This document shows positions 16,297 through 25,734 of a DNA stretch of 64,000 nt, piece by piece; within the stretch, counting starts at the first letter, position 1, and each line of letters starts with the position of its first letter. The notes below the pieces were generated by a model. That model was given only the letters and a program-made list of their open reading frames with translations, was not told the origin of the DNA and made no database searches. Position numbers and translations under genes: made by a program. This stretch comes from RUG563 sp045590215 (GTDB lineage: Bacteria > Bacillota > Clostridia > Christensenellales > Aristaeellaceae): NCBI GenBank assembly GCA_045590215.1, contig JAZNQO010000032.1, positions 11,684 through 75,683 on the forward strand, read 5' to 3'.

Positions 16297-17886
16297 GTGT
16301 ATCAGATTTTTGTGGTGGAAGATGAACTGCTGATTCGGCAAAGCATACGCAATATCATCGAAAATATGCCGGGGCCTTATTCCTTTTGCGGAGAGGCATC
16401 GGATGGGGAAATGGCCCTGTCCATGATGCAGGAAATGATGCCGGATATTGTATTGACGGATATTCGGATGCCGTTTTTGGACGGCTTTGAATTGATCCGC
16501 CATGCCAAGGCCATGATGCCGTGGCTGAAGATTGTGATTATCAGCGGCTTTGGGGATTTTGAATCGGCCCAGAAGGCCATCTCCCTTGGGGTGGATCAAT
16601 ATCTGCTCAAGCCCGTGCGCCCGGCGGAATTGACCAAAGTGATCGAGCAGATGGCACGGAAGATTGAAGACGATAAGGCAAGGCATGTATTGCCAAGCGG
16701 CTATGACAAGGACGAAGTGCAGCGGGCGTTGATGCAGCATTTTATGCAGCAATTGCTGTACGGCGGCCTGAACACCGCAACGCTTTTAGAGCGTGCCAGA
16801 AAGCTGCAATTGGATATGGTGAAGCCCTATTATCAATTGGTGCTTTTCCATTTCGGGCAGGATGAGGCGGCAGAGCCTGTTTCCCGGATTGCCCTGCACA
16901 ATCTGATGGAGCAGATGAACATGCCCCTTTACTATTTCAACGAAACCAATCAATTGACAGTTCTGTGCCAAGGGCAGGATACGGAATCGCTCAGCCAGCA
17001 GGTGTATCAGTTTATCGCCATTTTGCGCCATGAGATGAAGGAAATCTGCCCCACGGTGACGGTGATTGTGGGGAATGTGGTGCAGCGGCTAAGCAATCTT
17101 TGCCAAGCCTATAAGGCGGCAGGGGATCTTTTGATCAAAGCCTACAGCATGTGCATCGGGCAGGTGGTGGACGTCAATGATGCCGCCCAGCTGGCTGCTG
17201 AAGTGATTGAAATCAGCGATCCTTTCGGAGAGGCTTTTCAGAAGAAATTGCAGTATGCCCAGGAAGCGGATGTGCCGGTACTGGTGGATGAAGTGCTGGA
17301 GGGGCCGGAAGGGACCCGGTTCAGCAGTGCGCTGATGCGGTATTACACGCTGCTTGATATTTTGAAAATGACGGTGCAGCATATTGTGAAGGCTACCCCC
17401 GGCACGGATGCCAAGGATGTGGCTACGGAGCTCAGCCGCCGATATGACGTGTTTGCCGCCTCCGGCAAGAAAGAAACTTTCCGGGATACCGCCGTTGCCC
17501 TTTTTCTGCAGGCAGTGATGATGAAGCAGGAAAATATCGGCTCCATCAAATACAGCCATGTGATTAATCGGGCGGAAAAATACATTGCCGAAAATTTCTG
17601 TGACCCCAATATTTCCCTCATCAGCGTGGCCAAATATGTGGGGCTGTCTTCCGCCCATTTCAGCACCGTTTTTTCCCAGAGCACCGGCCGCTCTTTCATC
17701 AATTATCTCACCGTTATGCGCATTGAAAAAGCAAAAGAGCTTCTGTGCCAAACGGGCATGAAGCTCTCTGCCATTGCCATGGAAATCGGCTATAATGAAC
17801 CCAATTATTTCAGCCATGTGTTCCGAAAACTGGAGGGCATCACCCCCAAGGAATTCCGAAACCGCATGTCCCTTTCCGGTCAGTAA
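16297..17886 (+). CDS. YesN-type response regulator with AraC DNA-binding domain
   Basis: The 529-residue protein has an N-terminal receiver (VVEDELLIRQS, phospho-Asp55 in IVLTDIRMP, Lys in LLKPV), a middle region without a clear family, and a C-terminal AraC double HTH (about 425-525, ISLISVAKYVGLSSAHFSTVF...IGYNEPNYFSHVFRK). Start is GTG at 16297, 6 nt after aaaaggaggcgg. With the kinase at 18851 and the lipoprotein at 17880 it should control the adjacent sugar importer. Its stop overlaps the convergent lipoprotein gene by 7 bp. Confidence 0.93.
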   Translation: MYQIFVVEDELLIRQSIRNIIENMPGPYSFCGEASDGEMALSMMQEMMPDIVLTDIRMPFLDGFELIRHAKAMMPWLKIVIISGFGDFESAQKAISLGVDQYLLKPVRPAELTKVIEQMARKIEDDKARHVLPSGYDKDEVQRALMQHFMQQLLYGGLNTATLLERARKLQLDMVKPYYQLVLFHFGQDEAAEPVSRIALHNLMEQMNMPLYYFNETNQLTVLCQGQDTESLSQQVYQFIAILRHEMKEICPTVTVIVGNVVQRLSNLCQAYKAAGDLLIKAYSMCIGQVVDVNDAAQLAAEVIEISDPFGEAFQKKLQYAQEADVPVLVDEVLEGPEGTRFSSALMRYYTLLDILKMTVQHIVKATPGTDAKDVATELSRRYDVFAASGKKETFRDTAVALFLQAVMMKQENIGSIKYSHVINRAEKYIAENFCDPNISLISVAKYVGLSSAHFSTVFSQSTGRSFINYLTVMRIEKAKELLCQTGMKLSAIAMEIGYNEPNYFSHVFRKLEGITPKEFRNRMSLSGQ

Positions 17887-18851
17887 CCCCTGTCTTTCAG
17901 CACGTCGTCAGTGACGGCGGCAGCATCAAAGGCAGTTTCCTCCACGAAGGTGAATTTAGGCGGTTCTTTGCCTGCCTGCAATTGCTCAATGATGGCCTGA
18001 ACACGGGGGCCGTGCAGGGGATTGCACTCCACGTCATAGCTGATCTGCCCTTTTTGTACCATTTCCAGTGCCGCATGGGCAGCATCGAAAGAAATAATCG
18101 TCACATCCCGGCCGGGTTCTTTCCCGGTCTTTTTCAGTGCGTTGATGGCACCGTAGGCCATATTGTCGTTTTCGGAATAGATGACGTCAAAGGCAGTGCC
18201 TTCTGCCAAGATAGCTTCCACCAGTTCCTGCCCTTTGGCTTGGGTGAAATCGCCGTTATTGCGATAGACCAGCTGCCACTCTTCGTGGCGTTCCAGCCCG
18301 GCGTCCAGCCCGGCTGTGCGTCCCAACTGGGCTGAGGAGCCCAGATTGCCCTGCAAATGCACAATGCGCAGCGGTTGACTGCCAAATTGGTTTTCCAGCC
18401 ATTCAACGGCTACGTCGCCTTCTCTTCTGAAGTCCGACCCGATCCAGCAGGTGAACAGGCTGTCGTCCTCAATTTCGATCATCCTGTCCACAATAATCAC
18501 GGGAATCCCGGCAGCCTTGGCTTCTCCAAGCACCGTTTCCCAGCCCTTTTCTGTGGTTGGAGCCAGCACGATATAATCCACACCCTGATGGATGAAATTG
18601 CGGATGGCGGTAATCTGCTTTTCCTGTTTTTGCTGGGCATCGTCAATGATGAGGCGATAGCCGTTCTCTGTGGACAGGGCGTTTTGCATGCTGACGGTAT
18701 TGGCGTTTCGCCAGTCGCTTTCGGCCCCCACCTGCGAAAACCCCACCACAATATCATTTTCGGAGCTTTCTTTCTGGGCAGAGGGCGGCGGCACGCAGCC
18801 TGCCAGAGAAACAGCAAGCACAAGGCACAAAAGGAGCATCCATTTTTTCAT
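17880..18851 (-). CDS. Sugar-binding lipoprotein (YtfQ-like), probable sensor partner of the kinase
   Basis: The 323-residue protein has a canonical lipobox (VSLAGC) and a periplasmic-binding-protein type 1 fold close to the galactofuranose-binding YtfQ family (VGFSQVGAESDWR, DDAQQKQEKQ, PVIIVDRMIE). It is co-transcribed downstream of the sensor kinase, with a TAATG junction at 18851, rather than with the permeases. That suggests it presents ligand to the kinase, as in three-component sugar sensing, while the importer has its own binding protein at 20547. The ligand is inferred from the family only. Confidence 0.87.
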   Translation of the reverse strand: MKKWMLLLCLVLAVSLAGCVPPPSAQKESSENDIVVGFSQVGAESDWRNANTVSMQNALSTENGYRLIIDDAQQKQEKQITAIRNFIHQGVDYIVLAPTTEKGWETVLGEAKAAGIPVIIVDRMIEIEDDSLFTCWIGSDFRREGDVAVEWLENQFGSQPLRIVHLQGNLGSSAQLGRTAGLDAGLERHEEWQLVYRNNGDFTQAKGQELVEAILAEGTAFDVIYSENDNMAYGAINALKKTGKEPGRDVTIISFDAAHAALEMVQKGQISYDVECNPLHGPRVQAIIEQLQAGKEPPKFTFVEETAFDAAAVTDDVLKDRGY

Positions 18852-20299
18852 TACAATCCATCCTTTCCGGTGTTTCGGTTCTGGGGCAGGCGAATAGATA
18901 CCACAGAACCCTTGCCCGGTTCGCTTTCAAAAAGCAGGCCGTAGGGTTCGCCGCAATAGAGGCGGATACGCTTGTGCACATTCACAAGGCCAAGGCCGGT
19001 ATGCCGGTCTTCATAAATGCCTGCCTGCAGGATTTTCACCTGTTCTTCATCCATGCCGGCACCGTTATCCATCACCTGCAGGAGAATATCGGTGCCTTCC
19101 GCTTTGCCGGTGACGGTGATTTTGCCCATGCCTCTTCTGTTTTTGATGCCGTGATACAGGGCGTTTTCCACCAGCGGCTGTAAAATCAATTTGGGCACCC
19201 GGCAGTCCATCAATGCTTCCGGCATGCAGATTTCATATTGCAGAATATCACTGTAGCGGATTTGCTGAATTTCCAGATAGCTTTTCACCTGTGTGCACTC
19301 CGCTTCCAGGCTGATGATGTCTTCGCCCTTGTTCAGGGAATTGCGGAAGAAGGAGGAAAGGCTGGTCACCATATTGACCACGTCTTCCTCCCGTTGGCTT
19401 TCGGCCAGAATGGCGATGGAGTCCAGCGTGTTATAGAGGAAATGGGGGTTGATCTGGGCTTGCAAAAGCTCCAGCTCCGCCCGGTGCAGGGAACGCTGGT
19501 CTTCAATCCGGCTGGAAAGCAGGGTCTGGATGCGCTGGGCCATTTCGTCAAAGCCGTTATCCAGCGTTTGCAGCTCGGTAATGTGGGTTTCCACGGGCGA
19601 AGCTTCGAAATTTCCTTCGCCGAACTGCCGGGCTTTCCGGCTGAGGGCACTGATGGGGCCGGTGATGCGCCGGGTGACCCGGACGGCGTAAAAAATCATC
19701 ATGATGGCCAGAATCGCAACGCCCAGTGCCGTGCAGAAAATGACGGTGGTGGTTTGCTGCTGGGTCCATTTTTGCAGCCGGGCCAGCTCTCGCACTTCAT
19801 CGTTGATAAAATCGTTCATGTAGGTTTCGATCAGCTTTGTTAGCCCCGTTTCGCCCCGGATGTTTCTCTCCAGCATGTCCATCCGCAGGTCGTAGGATTC
19901 TTCCAGCGCAATTTCTTCCATATAGCCCCGCAGGTTTTTGCACATATCCAGCATGCTTTGAATGCGCCAGCGGTTATCGTGGAGGGTGGTGGTGGTTTCC
20001 AGACGGCGCAGCACTGCTTCGGCGTCGTCCAATACGGCTGTCGGCAGCTCGTGGATGGAATTTTCGCTGCGGGGGCGGATTACATGATTATACATGCTGG
20101 AATCCAGCTGTATTTTGAATTCCTGATTGAAATCGGCGGCGGTATTGGCGTTTTGTAAAACATTGGTGTACAGCCGGTTCACCGATAAAAGCACCACAAT
20201 CAAAACCACAATGATGATGCAGGTGATGGGCAGCACAGTTAAAAGCAGCTTTCTGATCTGCTGCTCAATGCTTTGGTTTTTCAGGTTCCTTTCAAACAT
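18851..20299 (-). CDS. YesM-type sensor histidine kinase
   Basis: The 482-residue membrane kinase has TM1 at about residues 20-42, an extracytoplasmic helical sensor of about 130 residues, TM2 near 178-200, HAMP (RITGPISALSRKARQFGEGNF), the His-kinase motif QINPHFLYNTLDSIA and GHKL boxes DNGAGMDEEQV and GLGLVNVHKRI. It should phosphorylate the regulator at 16297. RBS ggggaagga precedes the ATG at 20299. The sensor and its lipoprotein form one minus-strand operon, divergent from the importer at 20547. Confidence 0.92.
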   Translation of the reverse strand: MFERNLKNQSIEQQIRKLLLTVLPITCIIIVVLIVVLLSVNRLYTNVLQNANTAADFNQEFKIQLDSSMYNHVIRPRSENSIHELPTAVLDDAEAVLRRLETTTTLHDNRWRIQSMLDMCKNLRGYMEEIALEESYDLRMDMLERNIRGETGLTKLIETYMNDFINDEVRELARLQKWTQQQTTTVIFCTALGVAILAIMMIFYAVRVTRRITGPISALSRKARQFGEGNFEASPVETHITELQTLDNGFDEMAQRIQTLLSSRIEDQRSLHRAELELLQAQINPHFLYNTLDSIAILAESQREEDVVNMVTSLSSFFRNSLNKGEDIISLEAECTQVKSYLEIQQIRYSDILQYEICMPEALMDCRVPKLILQPLVENALYHGIKNRRGMGKITVTGKAEGTDILLQVMDNGAGMDEEQVKILQAGIYEDRHTGLGLVNVHKRIRLYCGEPYGLLFESEPGKGSVVSIRLPQNRNTGKDGL

Positions 20300-20490
20300 G
20301 CGTTTCCTTCCCCTCTGTGGAGCACAATCTGCAAATATTATAGCATGATTTTATCAGGAATGGAAAAGAATCGAAAGAAAGTATCATTTTTCTAAAAAAT
20401 TTCCTTTTTAGGAAGAAAAGAAAAATAAATCACTAAAAAAGTTATTGAAAGATGAAAAAGAATTTGAATGTATTTTTTTCTGATATTTTC

Positions 20491-20496
20491 TATAAT
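20491..20496 (+). promoter_or_regulatory. -10 element upstream of the sugar importer
   Basis: A perfect TATAAT has no good -35 (atgtat at 17 bp), in very AT-rich DNA. A weak -35 fits a promoter that needs the AraC-type activator encoded nearby. The 20300-20546 gap otherwise shows only A/T tracts. Confidence 0.5.
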
Positions 20497-20546
20497 GATA
20501 GTAACAAAGCCCATGCGAAATGGGATAAAAACAGGAGGTTACATCT

Positions 20547-21503
20547 ATGAAGAAGTTTGCTCGTCTGCTGGTTGCGATGCTGCTGATTCTGACGCTGGGT
20601 GCAAGCTGCGCTCTGGCCGAAATCACCATTGGTATCGTGAACAATCCCCCCTCTGAATCCGGCTATCGTGAAGCCAACGTGAAGGACTTTGAAGCTGTGT
20701 TCAACGAAGAAAACGGCTACAAGGCTCTGACCTTCTACTCCATCAAGAACGACGAACAGATGAACGCTGCTCAGCAGTTTATCACCGAAGGTGTGGACTA
20801 TCTGCTGATCTCCGCCGCTGAAACCACCGGCTGGGACGAAGTGCTGCAGTCTGCTCAGCAAAACGGCATTGGCGTGTTCCTGTTTGACCGCATGATCGAT
20901 TGCGACGAAAGCATGTATGTGGCTGCCGTTGTTTCCGACATGGCTAACCAGGGCAAGCTGGCTGTTGAATGGCTGATTGCTCAGAATCTCCCCGAATACA
21001 ACATCATCCACATTCAGGGTGCCATGGGCTCCGCCGCTCAGCTGGGCCGCACCGATCCTCTGGTGGAGAAGGTTAATGCCGAAGCGAACTGGAACATCGT
21101 TCTGCAGCAGACCGCTACCTGGGACGAAGCAGAAGCCAAGACCATCGTGGAATCCGTAATCAACGCCAAGACCCCCTTCAACATCATCTATGCTGAAAAC
21201 GACGGCATGGCCAAGGGTGCTGTGGCTGCTCTGGACGAAGCCGGTATCACCCACGGCGTTGGCAAGGACGTCATCGTGATGGGCTTTGACTGCAACCGCT
21301 GGGCTCTGCGCGAACTGCTGGCCGGCAACTGGAACTATGACGGTCAGTGCTCCCCCTTCCAGGCTCAGGTGATCTCCGACATGATCCAGAAGCTGGAAGC
21401 CGGCGAAACCATCGAAGTGAAGAAGGTTATCTCCGAAGAAAAGGGCTTTGACGCCACCACCATCACCGAAGAAGATATCGCTACCTACGGTCTGGGCGAA
21501 TAA
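20547..21503 (+). CDS. ytfQ: Sugar ABC transporter substrate-binding protein, YtfQ-type
   Basis: The 318-residue exported protein has a signal peptide (LLVAMLLILTLGASCALA) and a PBP type 1 fold (ITIGIVNNPPSESGYREA, GVFLFDRMIDCD, IIYAENDGMAKGAVAAL). Length and operon order match YtfQ-R-T-YjfF, whose E. coli members bind galactofuranose. The Cys in the signal is a poor lipobox, so anchoring is uncertain. Codon use is strongly biased (ctg, gct, aag, atc, gaa), unlike most neighbours, which suggests high expression. RBS aggagg is present. Confidence 0.87.
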   Translation: MKKFARLLVAMLLILTLGASCALAEITIGIVNNPPSESGYREANVKDFEAVFNEENGYKALTFYSIKNDEQMNAAQQFITEGVDYLLISAAETTGWDEVLQSAQQNGIGVFLFDRMIDCDESMYVAAVVSDMANQGKLAVEWLIAQNLPEYNIIHIQGAMGSAAQLGRTDPLVEKVNAEANWNIVLQQTATWDEAEAKTIVESVINAKTPFNIIYAENDGMAKGAVAALDEAGITHGVGKDVIVMGFDCNRWALRELLAGNWNYDGQCSPFQAQVISDMIQKLEAGETIEVKKVISEEKGFDATTITEEDIATYGLGE

Positions 21504-21535
21504 GCCAATCTTAAGTACTAACATTTAGGTAAATT

Positions 21536-21586
21536 GCGCAGTGCGGCCTGTGTGGAATTGTTCTCCGCATAACCGCACTGCGCTTT
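21536..21586 (+). terminator. Intercistronic hairpin between binding protein and ATPase genes
   Basis: GCGCAGTGCGG (21536-21546) pairs perfectly with CCGCACTGCGC (21573-21583), followed by TTT. Such hairpins commonly let the binding protein be made in excess by partial termination or mRNA protection. Confidence 0.65.
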
Positions 21587-21620
21587 CGTGGTATTTCTGG
21601 CAGAGAAGGAGGAAGCGTAT

Positions 21621-23129
21621 ATGCAAAACGACGTCGTTTTGTCTATGCGAAATATCGGCAAAACATTTCCGGGTGTTCGGGCACTGCATCAGGTGGATTT
21701 TACCCTGCGCAAGGGCGAGGTTCATGCGCTGATGGGGGAAAACGGTGCTGGAAAATCCACCCTGATCAAGGTTTTGACCGGTGTGCATATCAAAGATACG
21801 GGCACCATTCATATTGACGGTGTGGAGGGTGCAGTGAACATCCATTCGCCGCAGGATGCGCAGAATTTAGGCATCAGCACCGTGTATCAGGAGATTACCC
21901 TTTGCCCCAATCTGACCGTGGCGGAAAATATGTTCATTGGCCGGGACAAGGCATCCCTCGTCAATTGGAAGGCACGGGAAAAGCGGGCAGAGGAGATCCT
22001 GACCACCCTCGGCATCCCGGCCCGGCCCAAGCAGCAATTGGGCAGCTGCTCTCTGGCAGTGCAGCAGATGGTGGCCATTGCAAGGGCAGTGGATATGGAT
22101 TGCAAGGTGCTGATTCTGGATGAACCCACCTCCTCTCTGGATGACAAAGAAGTGGAAATGCTCTTTTCCCTCATGCGAGACCTGAAAGGCCGGGGCGTGG
22201 GCATCATTTTCGTAACCCATTTTCTGGAGCAGGTCTACGCCGTCTCTGACCGGATTACCGTTTTACGCAACGGCGAGCTGGTTGGGGAATATGAGGTGGA
22301 AAAGCTGCCGCAGGTGGAGCTGGTGGCCAAGATGATGGGCAAGGAGCTGGAAGGGCTGGCAGAGTTGGATCGTTCCGGCTCTGGCGAAGAACGCACGGAT
22401 ACGCCTGTTTTTGAAGCGGAAGGCCTGTCCAGCGCAGCCTGCCCCAATGCCTTTGATTTTGCCATCCGCAAGGGCGAAGTGAACGGCTTTACGGGGCTGT
22501 TGGGCTCCGGCCGCAGCGAAAGCGTCCGAGCCATTTTCGGGGCAGACCGGGTGACCGGTGGCAAAAAGAAAATGGACGGCAAAGGCGTGAAGGTGAATAA
22601 ACCCATTGATGCCATGAAGCAGGGCATCGGCTATTTGCCGGAAGACCGTAAAGATGACGGCATCATTGCGGATTTGTCCGTCCGGGATAATATTATTCTG
22701 GCTTTGCAGGTGATGAAGGGCTTTTTCCATCCCTTCTCCCAGGCGGAGGCGGAAAAATTTGCCGATGAATATATCAAGGCACTGGATATCAAAACGGCCT
22801 CTTCCGAAACGCCCATCAAATCTCTTTCCGGCGGCAATCAGCAGAAGGTGATTCTTGCCCGGTGGCTTTTGACCCACCCCAAATACCTGATTCTGGACGA
22901 GCCTACCCGTGGCATCGACGTGGGCACCAAGACGGAAATTCAGCGTTTGGTGCGGAAATTGGCCTCCGAGGGCATGAGCGTTACCTTTATCTCTTCCGAA
23001 ATTGAAGAAATGCTGCGCATCTGTTCCCGGCTGATCGTGATGCGTGACCGCCATATTGTGGGCGAGCTCACCGGCAATGAACTGACTCAGGAACATGTGA
23101 TGCGCACCATTGCGGGAGGTGAAAACTGA
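21621..23129 (+). CDS. ytfR: Sugar ABC transporter ATPase with two nucleotide-binding domains, YtfR-type
   Basis: The 502-residue tandem ATPase of the RbsA/MglA class. The first domain has Walker A GENGAGKST, a signature region LGSCSLAVQQMVAIARA and Walker B LILDEPTSSLD. The second has the usual non-canonical Walker A (GLLGSGRSE), LSGGNQQKVILARWL and LILDEPTRGIDVGTK. ATG 21621 follows gaaggagg; the frame opens at 21588 without an RBS. Its TGA overlaps the permease start (TGATG). Confidence 0.92.
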   Translation: MQNDVVLSMRNIGKTFPGVRALHQVDFTLRKGEVHALMGENGAGKSTLIKVLTGVHIKDTGTIHIDGVEGAVNIHSPQDAQNLGISTVYQEITLCPNLTVAENMFIGRDKASLVNWKAREKRAEEILTTLGIPARPKQQLGSCSLAVQQMVAIARAVDMDCKVLILDEPTSSLDDKEVEMLFSLMRDLKGRGVGIIFVTHFLEQVYAVSDRITVLRNGELVGEYEVEKLPQVELVAKMMGKELEGLAELDRSGSGEERTDTPVFEAEGLSSAACPNAFDFAIRKGEVNGFTGLLGSGRSESVRAIFGADRVTGGKKKMDGKGVKVNKPIDAMKQGIGYLPEDRKDDGIIADLSVRDNIILALQVMKGFFHPFSQAEAEKFADEYIKALDIKTASSETPIKSLSGGNQQKVILARWLLTHPKYLILDEPTRGIDVGTKTEIQRLVRKLASEGMSVTFISSEIEEMLRICSRLIVMRDRHIVGELTGNELTQEHVMRTIAGGEN

Positions 23130-24205
23130 TGGCCGGGAAAGAAAAAAAGAAAAGCAGCTTTTTCGGCAGGAATGCCCAGCTGATTATTCCCTTGATCTCC
23201 ATTCTGGCCTTGGTGATTTTCAATCTCTTCCGGGATCCCGGCTTCTTCTCCATCACCGTAACGGCCAATAACGCAGGCAACACCGTGCTCACGGGCAACC
23301 TTGTCAGCATCCTGAACGGCGCATCGGAATTGGCTGTGCTGGCTATGGGCATGACGCTGGTGACGGCGGCCTGCGGCGGGCAGGATATTTCCGTGGGTGC
23401 ATTGGCGGCTATTGCCGGCAGCGTGTTTGTGAAAATCCTGCGCGGCGGTGAAATTACCATCGGCACTATCCTGATTGCATTCTTCGCCTGCTGTATTGCA
23501 GCGGTGATTTTCGGCTCTCTGAACGGCACGTTGGTTTCGGTATTCAAGATTCAGCCCATGATTGCCACGCTGGTTTTGTTTACCTGCGGCCGCTCCGTTG
23601 CCTATTGGATCAATGGCGGAGCCACACCCACAGTGGAAAGCCCGCTGATTACGTATATCGGCAGCTTCATCCCCGGCGTGCCCGTGCCGACGCCCATTTT
23701 GATTGTGATTGTCACCGGCATCCTCTTTGCGCTGATGCTGCGGTTTACCAATCTGGGCTTGTATACCCAGGCGGTGGGCATCAATCAGCGTGCTGCCCGG
23801 CTGAACGGCATCAATGCCACCGGGATTAAGCTGTTGACATTCATGATTCTGGGCGTTTGCTGCGCCATTGCAGGCTGCATCAGCGTGAGCCGGCTCAGCC
23901 TTATCAACCACGAAACCATCCTCCTGGAAATTGAAATGGACGCCATTTTGGCCGTGGCCATCGGCGGTAACGCCCTTGGCGGCGGTAAGTTCAAGCTGAT
24001 CGGCTCGGTGCTGGGCGCATACGCCATTCAGGCATTGACCGTGACACTCTATGCCATGAAGGTTCCCTCCACGGCGGTGAAGGCCTATAAGGCCATTGTC
24101 ATCATCCTGATTGTGGTGATGGGCTCTCCCGTGGTGAAAATGAAGCTTCAGCAGCTGATGGATCGCATCCGTGGCCGCAATCTGGGGAAGGAGGCAGCGT
24201 TATGA
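23129..24205 (+). CDS. ytfT: Sugar ABC transporter permease, YtfT-type
   Basis: The 358-residue BPD_transp_2 (AraH/RbsC-class) permease has about nine hydrophobic segments and the family stretches GMTLVTAACGGQDISVGALAA (around residues 72-92) and AVGINQRAARLNGIN. It is translationally coupled to both neighbours, with a 4-bp overlap downstream. It forms the membrane channel with the next protein. Confidence 0.88.
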   Translation: MAGKEKKKSSFFGRNAQLIIPLISILALVIFNLFRDPGFFSITVTANNAGNTVLTGNLVSILNGASELAVLAMGMTLVTAACGGQDISVGALAAIAGSVFVKILRGGEITIGTILIAFFACCIAAVIFGSLNGTLVSVFKIQPMIATLVLFTCGRSVAYWINGGATPTVESPLITYIGSFIPGVPVPTPILIVIVTGILFALMLRFTNLGLYTQAVGINQRAARLNGINATGIKLLTFMILGVCCAIAGCISVSRLSLINHETILLEIEMDAILAVAIGGNALGGGKFKLIGSVLGAYAIQALTVTLYAMKVPSTAVKAYKAIVIILIVVMGSPVVKMKLQQLMDRIRGRNLGKEAAL

Positions 24206-25296
24206 AACAGAACCGTACCCTGAAAAAACGTGAACCCTTGACCGATACCCAATTGCTGCTTACCATCACCGTCTGTATCTTCTTTGGTATGTATTTCTTG
24301 GCGATGGCCATCTGGGGCGGCGGCTTTTTGCGCTGGCAGCAGGTGTTTGATATGCTGAACAATAACGCTGCCCTGATTATCGTGGCTTGCGGCCTCACCA
24401 TCGTAATGATCGGCGGCGGCATTGATATTTCCGTTGGCGGCGTGACGGCACTGGTAGTCATGAGCTGCATTGTGCATATGAATAACGGCGGGAGCATCTT
24501 TACGGCTGCTTTGCTGGCTCTGGGCATTGGCGTGGCTTTCGGGCTGGTGCAGGGGTATCTGATATCGTATCTGGATATTCAGCCCTTCATCATCACCCTG
24601 GCCGGCATGTTCTTTGCCCGTGGGATGACCACCATTGTCAGTCTTGAGCCCCAGAAGGTTGCCCATGAAGGGTTCAAAGCCCTGATGAAAACCAAGATCG
24701 AAATTCCTCAATTGGGCTATGTGGCCAAGAACGGCAATCTGATTCCGGCCCGGATGGAAATCGGTGTGGTGGTGGCCTTGGTACTGGTTGTGATTGTGTT
24801 CTTCCTGCTGAAGAAAACCCGGCTGGGCCGCAATTTCTACGCCATGGGCGGCAATGCCCAGAGCGCACTGATGCTGGGCGTGAATGTGAAGCGTTCCCGG
24901 TTCATCTCTTACCTTATCTGCGGCACCCTCTCCGGCATTGCTGGTTTTGTGTTCATGATGCACACCGGGGCCGGAAACGCTACCAATGCGTCTGGGGCAG
25001 AAATGAACGCCATTGCGTCTTCTATCATCGGCGGCACGCTGCTCACCGGCGGCGTGGGCAATGTGATCGGCACCCTCTTTGGGGTCATGACCCTTACCAC
25101 CATCAAATCCATCGTTACCGTCTCCGGCTTGCGTGATCCTTGGTGGCAGTCCATCACCACCGGGGCTATGCTGTGCTTCTTCATCGTGTTGCAAAGCGTG
25201 GTGTTGTCAAGGAGAGGCAAGGGCGGCTTGAAAAAGATGATGCCCGCATGGCTTCGCTCCAAGAAGGAAGAGCCGCCCATCGGATTGCAAAAATAA
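24202..25296 (+). CDS. yjfF: Sugar ABC transporter permease, YjfF-type
   Basis: The 364-residue second permease of the importer has the BPD_transp_2 pattern (GLTIVMIGGGIDISVGGV, NAQSALMLGVNVKRSR, SSIIGGTLLTGGVGNVIGT). The operon order binding protein - double ATPase - permease - permease is that of ytfQRT-yjfF. The C-terminus is basic and cytoplasmic. A terminator follows 20 bp after the stop. Confidence 0.88.
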   Translation: MKQNRTLKKREPLTDTQLLLTITVCIFFGMYFLAMAIWGGGFLRWQQVFDMLNNNAALIIVACGLTIVMIGGGIDISVGGVTALVVMSCIVHMNNGGSIFTAALLALGIGVAFGLVQGYLISYLDIQPFIITLAGMFFARGMTTIVSLEPQKVAHEGFKALMKTKIEIPQLGYVAKNGNLIPARMEIGVVVALVLVVIVFFLLKKTRLGRNFYAMGGNAQSALMLGVNVKRSRFISYLICGTLSGIAGFVFMMHTGAGNATNASGAEMNAIASSIIGGTLLTGGVGNVIGTLFGVMTLTTIKSIVTVSGLRDPWWQSITTGAMLCFFIVLQSVVLSRRGKGGLKKMMPAWLRSKKEEPPIGLQK

Positions 25297-25316
25297 CATA
25301 AAAACGGATGAAAATC

Positions 25317-25350
25317 AAAAGCTGCACTGAACGATTTGGTGCAGCTTTTT
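25317..25350 (+). terminator. Terminator after the sugar importer operon
   Basis: AAAAGCTGCAC (25317-25327) / GTGCAGCTTTTT (25339-25350), a hairpin with a T-run. Confidence 0.8.
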
Positions 25351-25478
25351 GTGCTGCGCATAGCAAAATGCCAAAATCGCCTCGGATGCCGCATGGAAAA
25401 TGATGCCTGCGCCCTGTTCGCATAAAAGGCAGAGGGATGGAAAACCTATGGCTGAAAAGAAAAGGAGGCGCAGGAAAA

Positions 25479-25652
25479 TTGAGAGCAACCGGTATTGTTC
25501 GCAGAATTGATGAGCTTGGCAGAGTTGTTATTCCCAAAGAAATCCGCCGAACCCTTCGTATTCGGGAGGGCGACCCGTCACAGATGACATGGTTACCGTG
25601 GCAAAATTTCTGCGCCGCTATGAATGATCTGGGAAAGAGAAACGGCTGGTGA
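25479..25652 (+). pseudogene. spoVT: 5' part of spoVT (AbrB DNA-binding domain), cut by the island
   Basis: TTG at 25479, 8 nt after aaaggaggcg, opens with the near-invariant SpoVT N-terminus: residues 1-33 run from RATGIVRRIDELGRVV to RTLRIREGDP. After GDP the frame enters island DNA (SQMTWLPWQNF...) and stops at 25652, giving 57 residues. The missing remainder (LEIYTDRDGEV...) is found at 56674-57129. Intact SpoVT is a forespore regulator with an AbrB domain and a GAF-like ligand domain. The fragment keeps the start signals and almost the whole AbrB fold, so it could still yield a stand-alone DNA-binding domain. An in-frame ATG at 25437 has no RBS. Confidence 0.92.
25569..25592 (+). repeat. 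Left attachment site (attL) with core and island arm
   Basis: Core GGCGACCCG at 25569-25577, with the island-side arm GTCACAGATGACATGG at 25577-25592. The arm's reverse complement matches the right-end arm at 14 of 16 positions. Confidence 0.8.
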
Positions 25653-25734
25653 TGGTGGCGTTGTGAAGGCTGCGTTTGGCAGTGGAAAAGACGGAATAAA
25701 CCGTATAAATTATGACAAAAAAGTACCAAATTAG

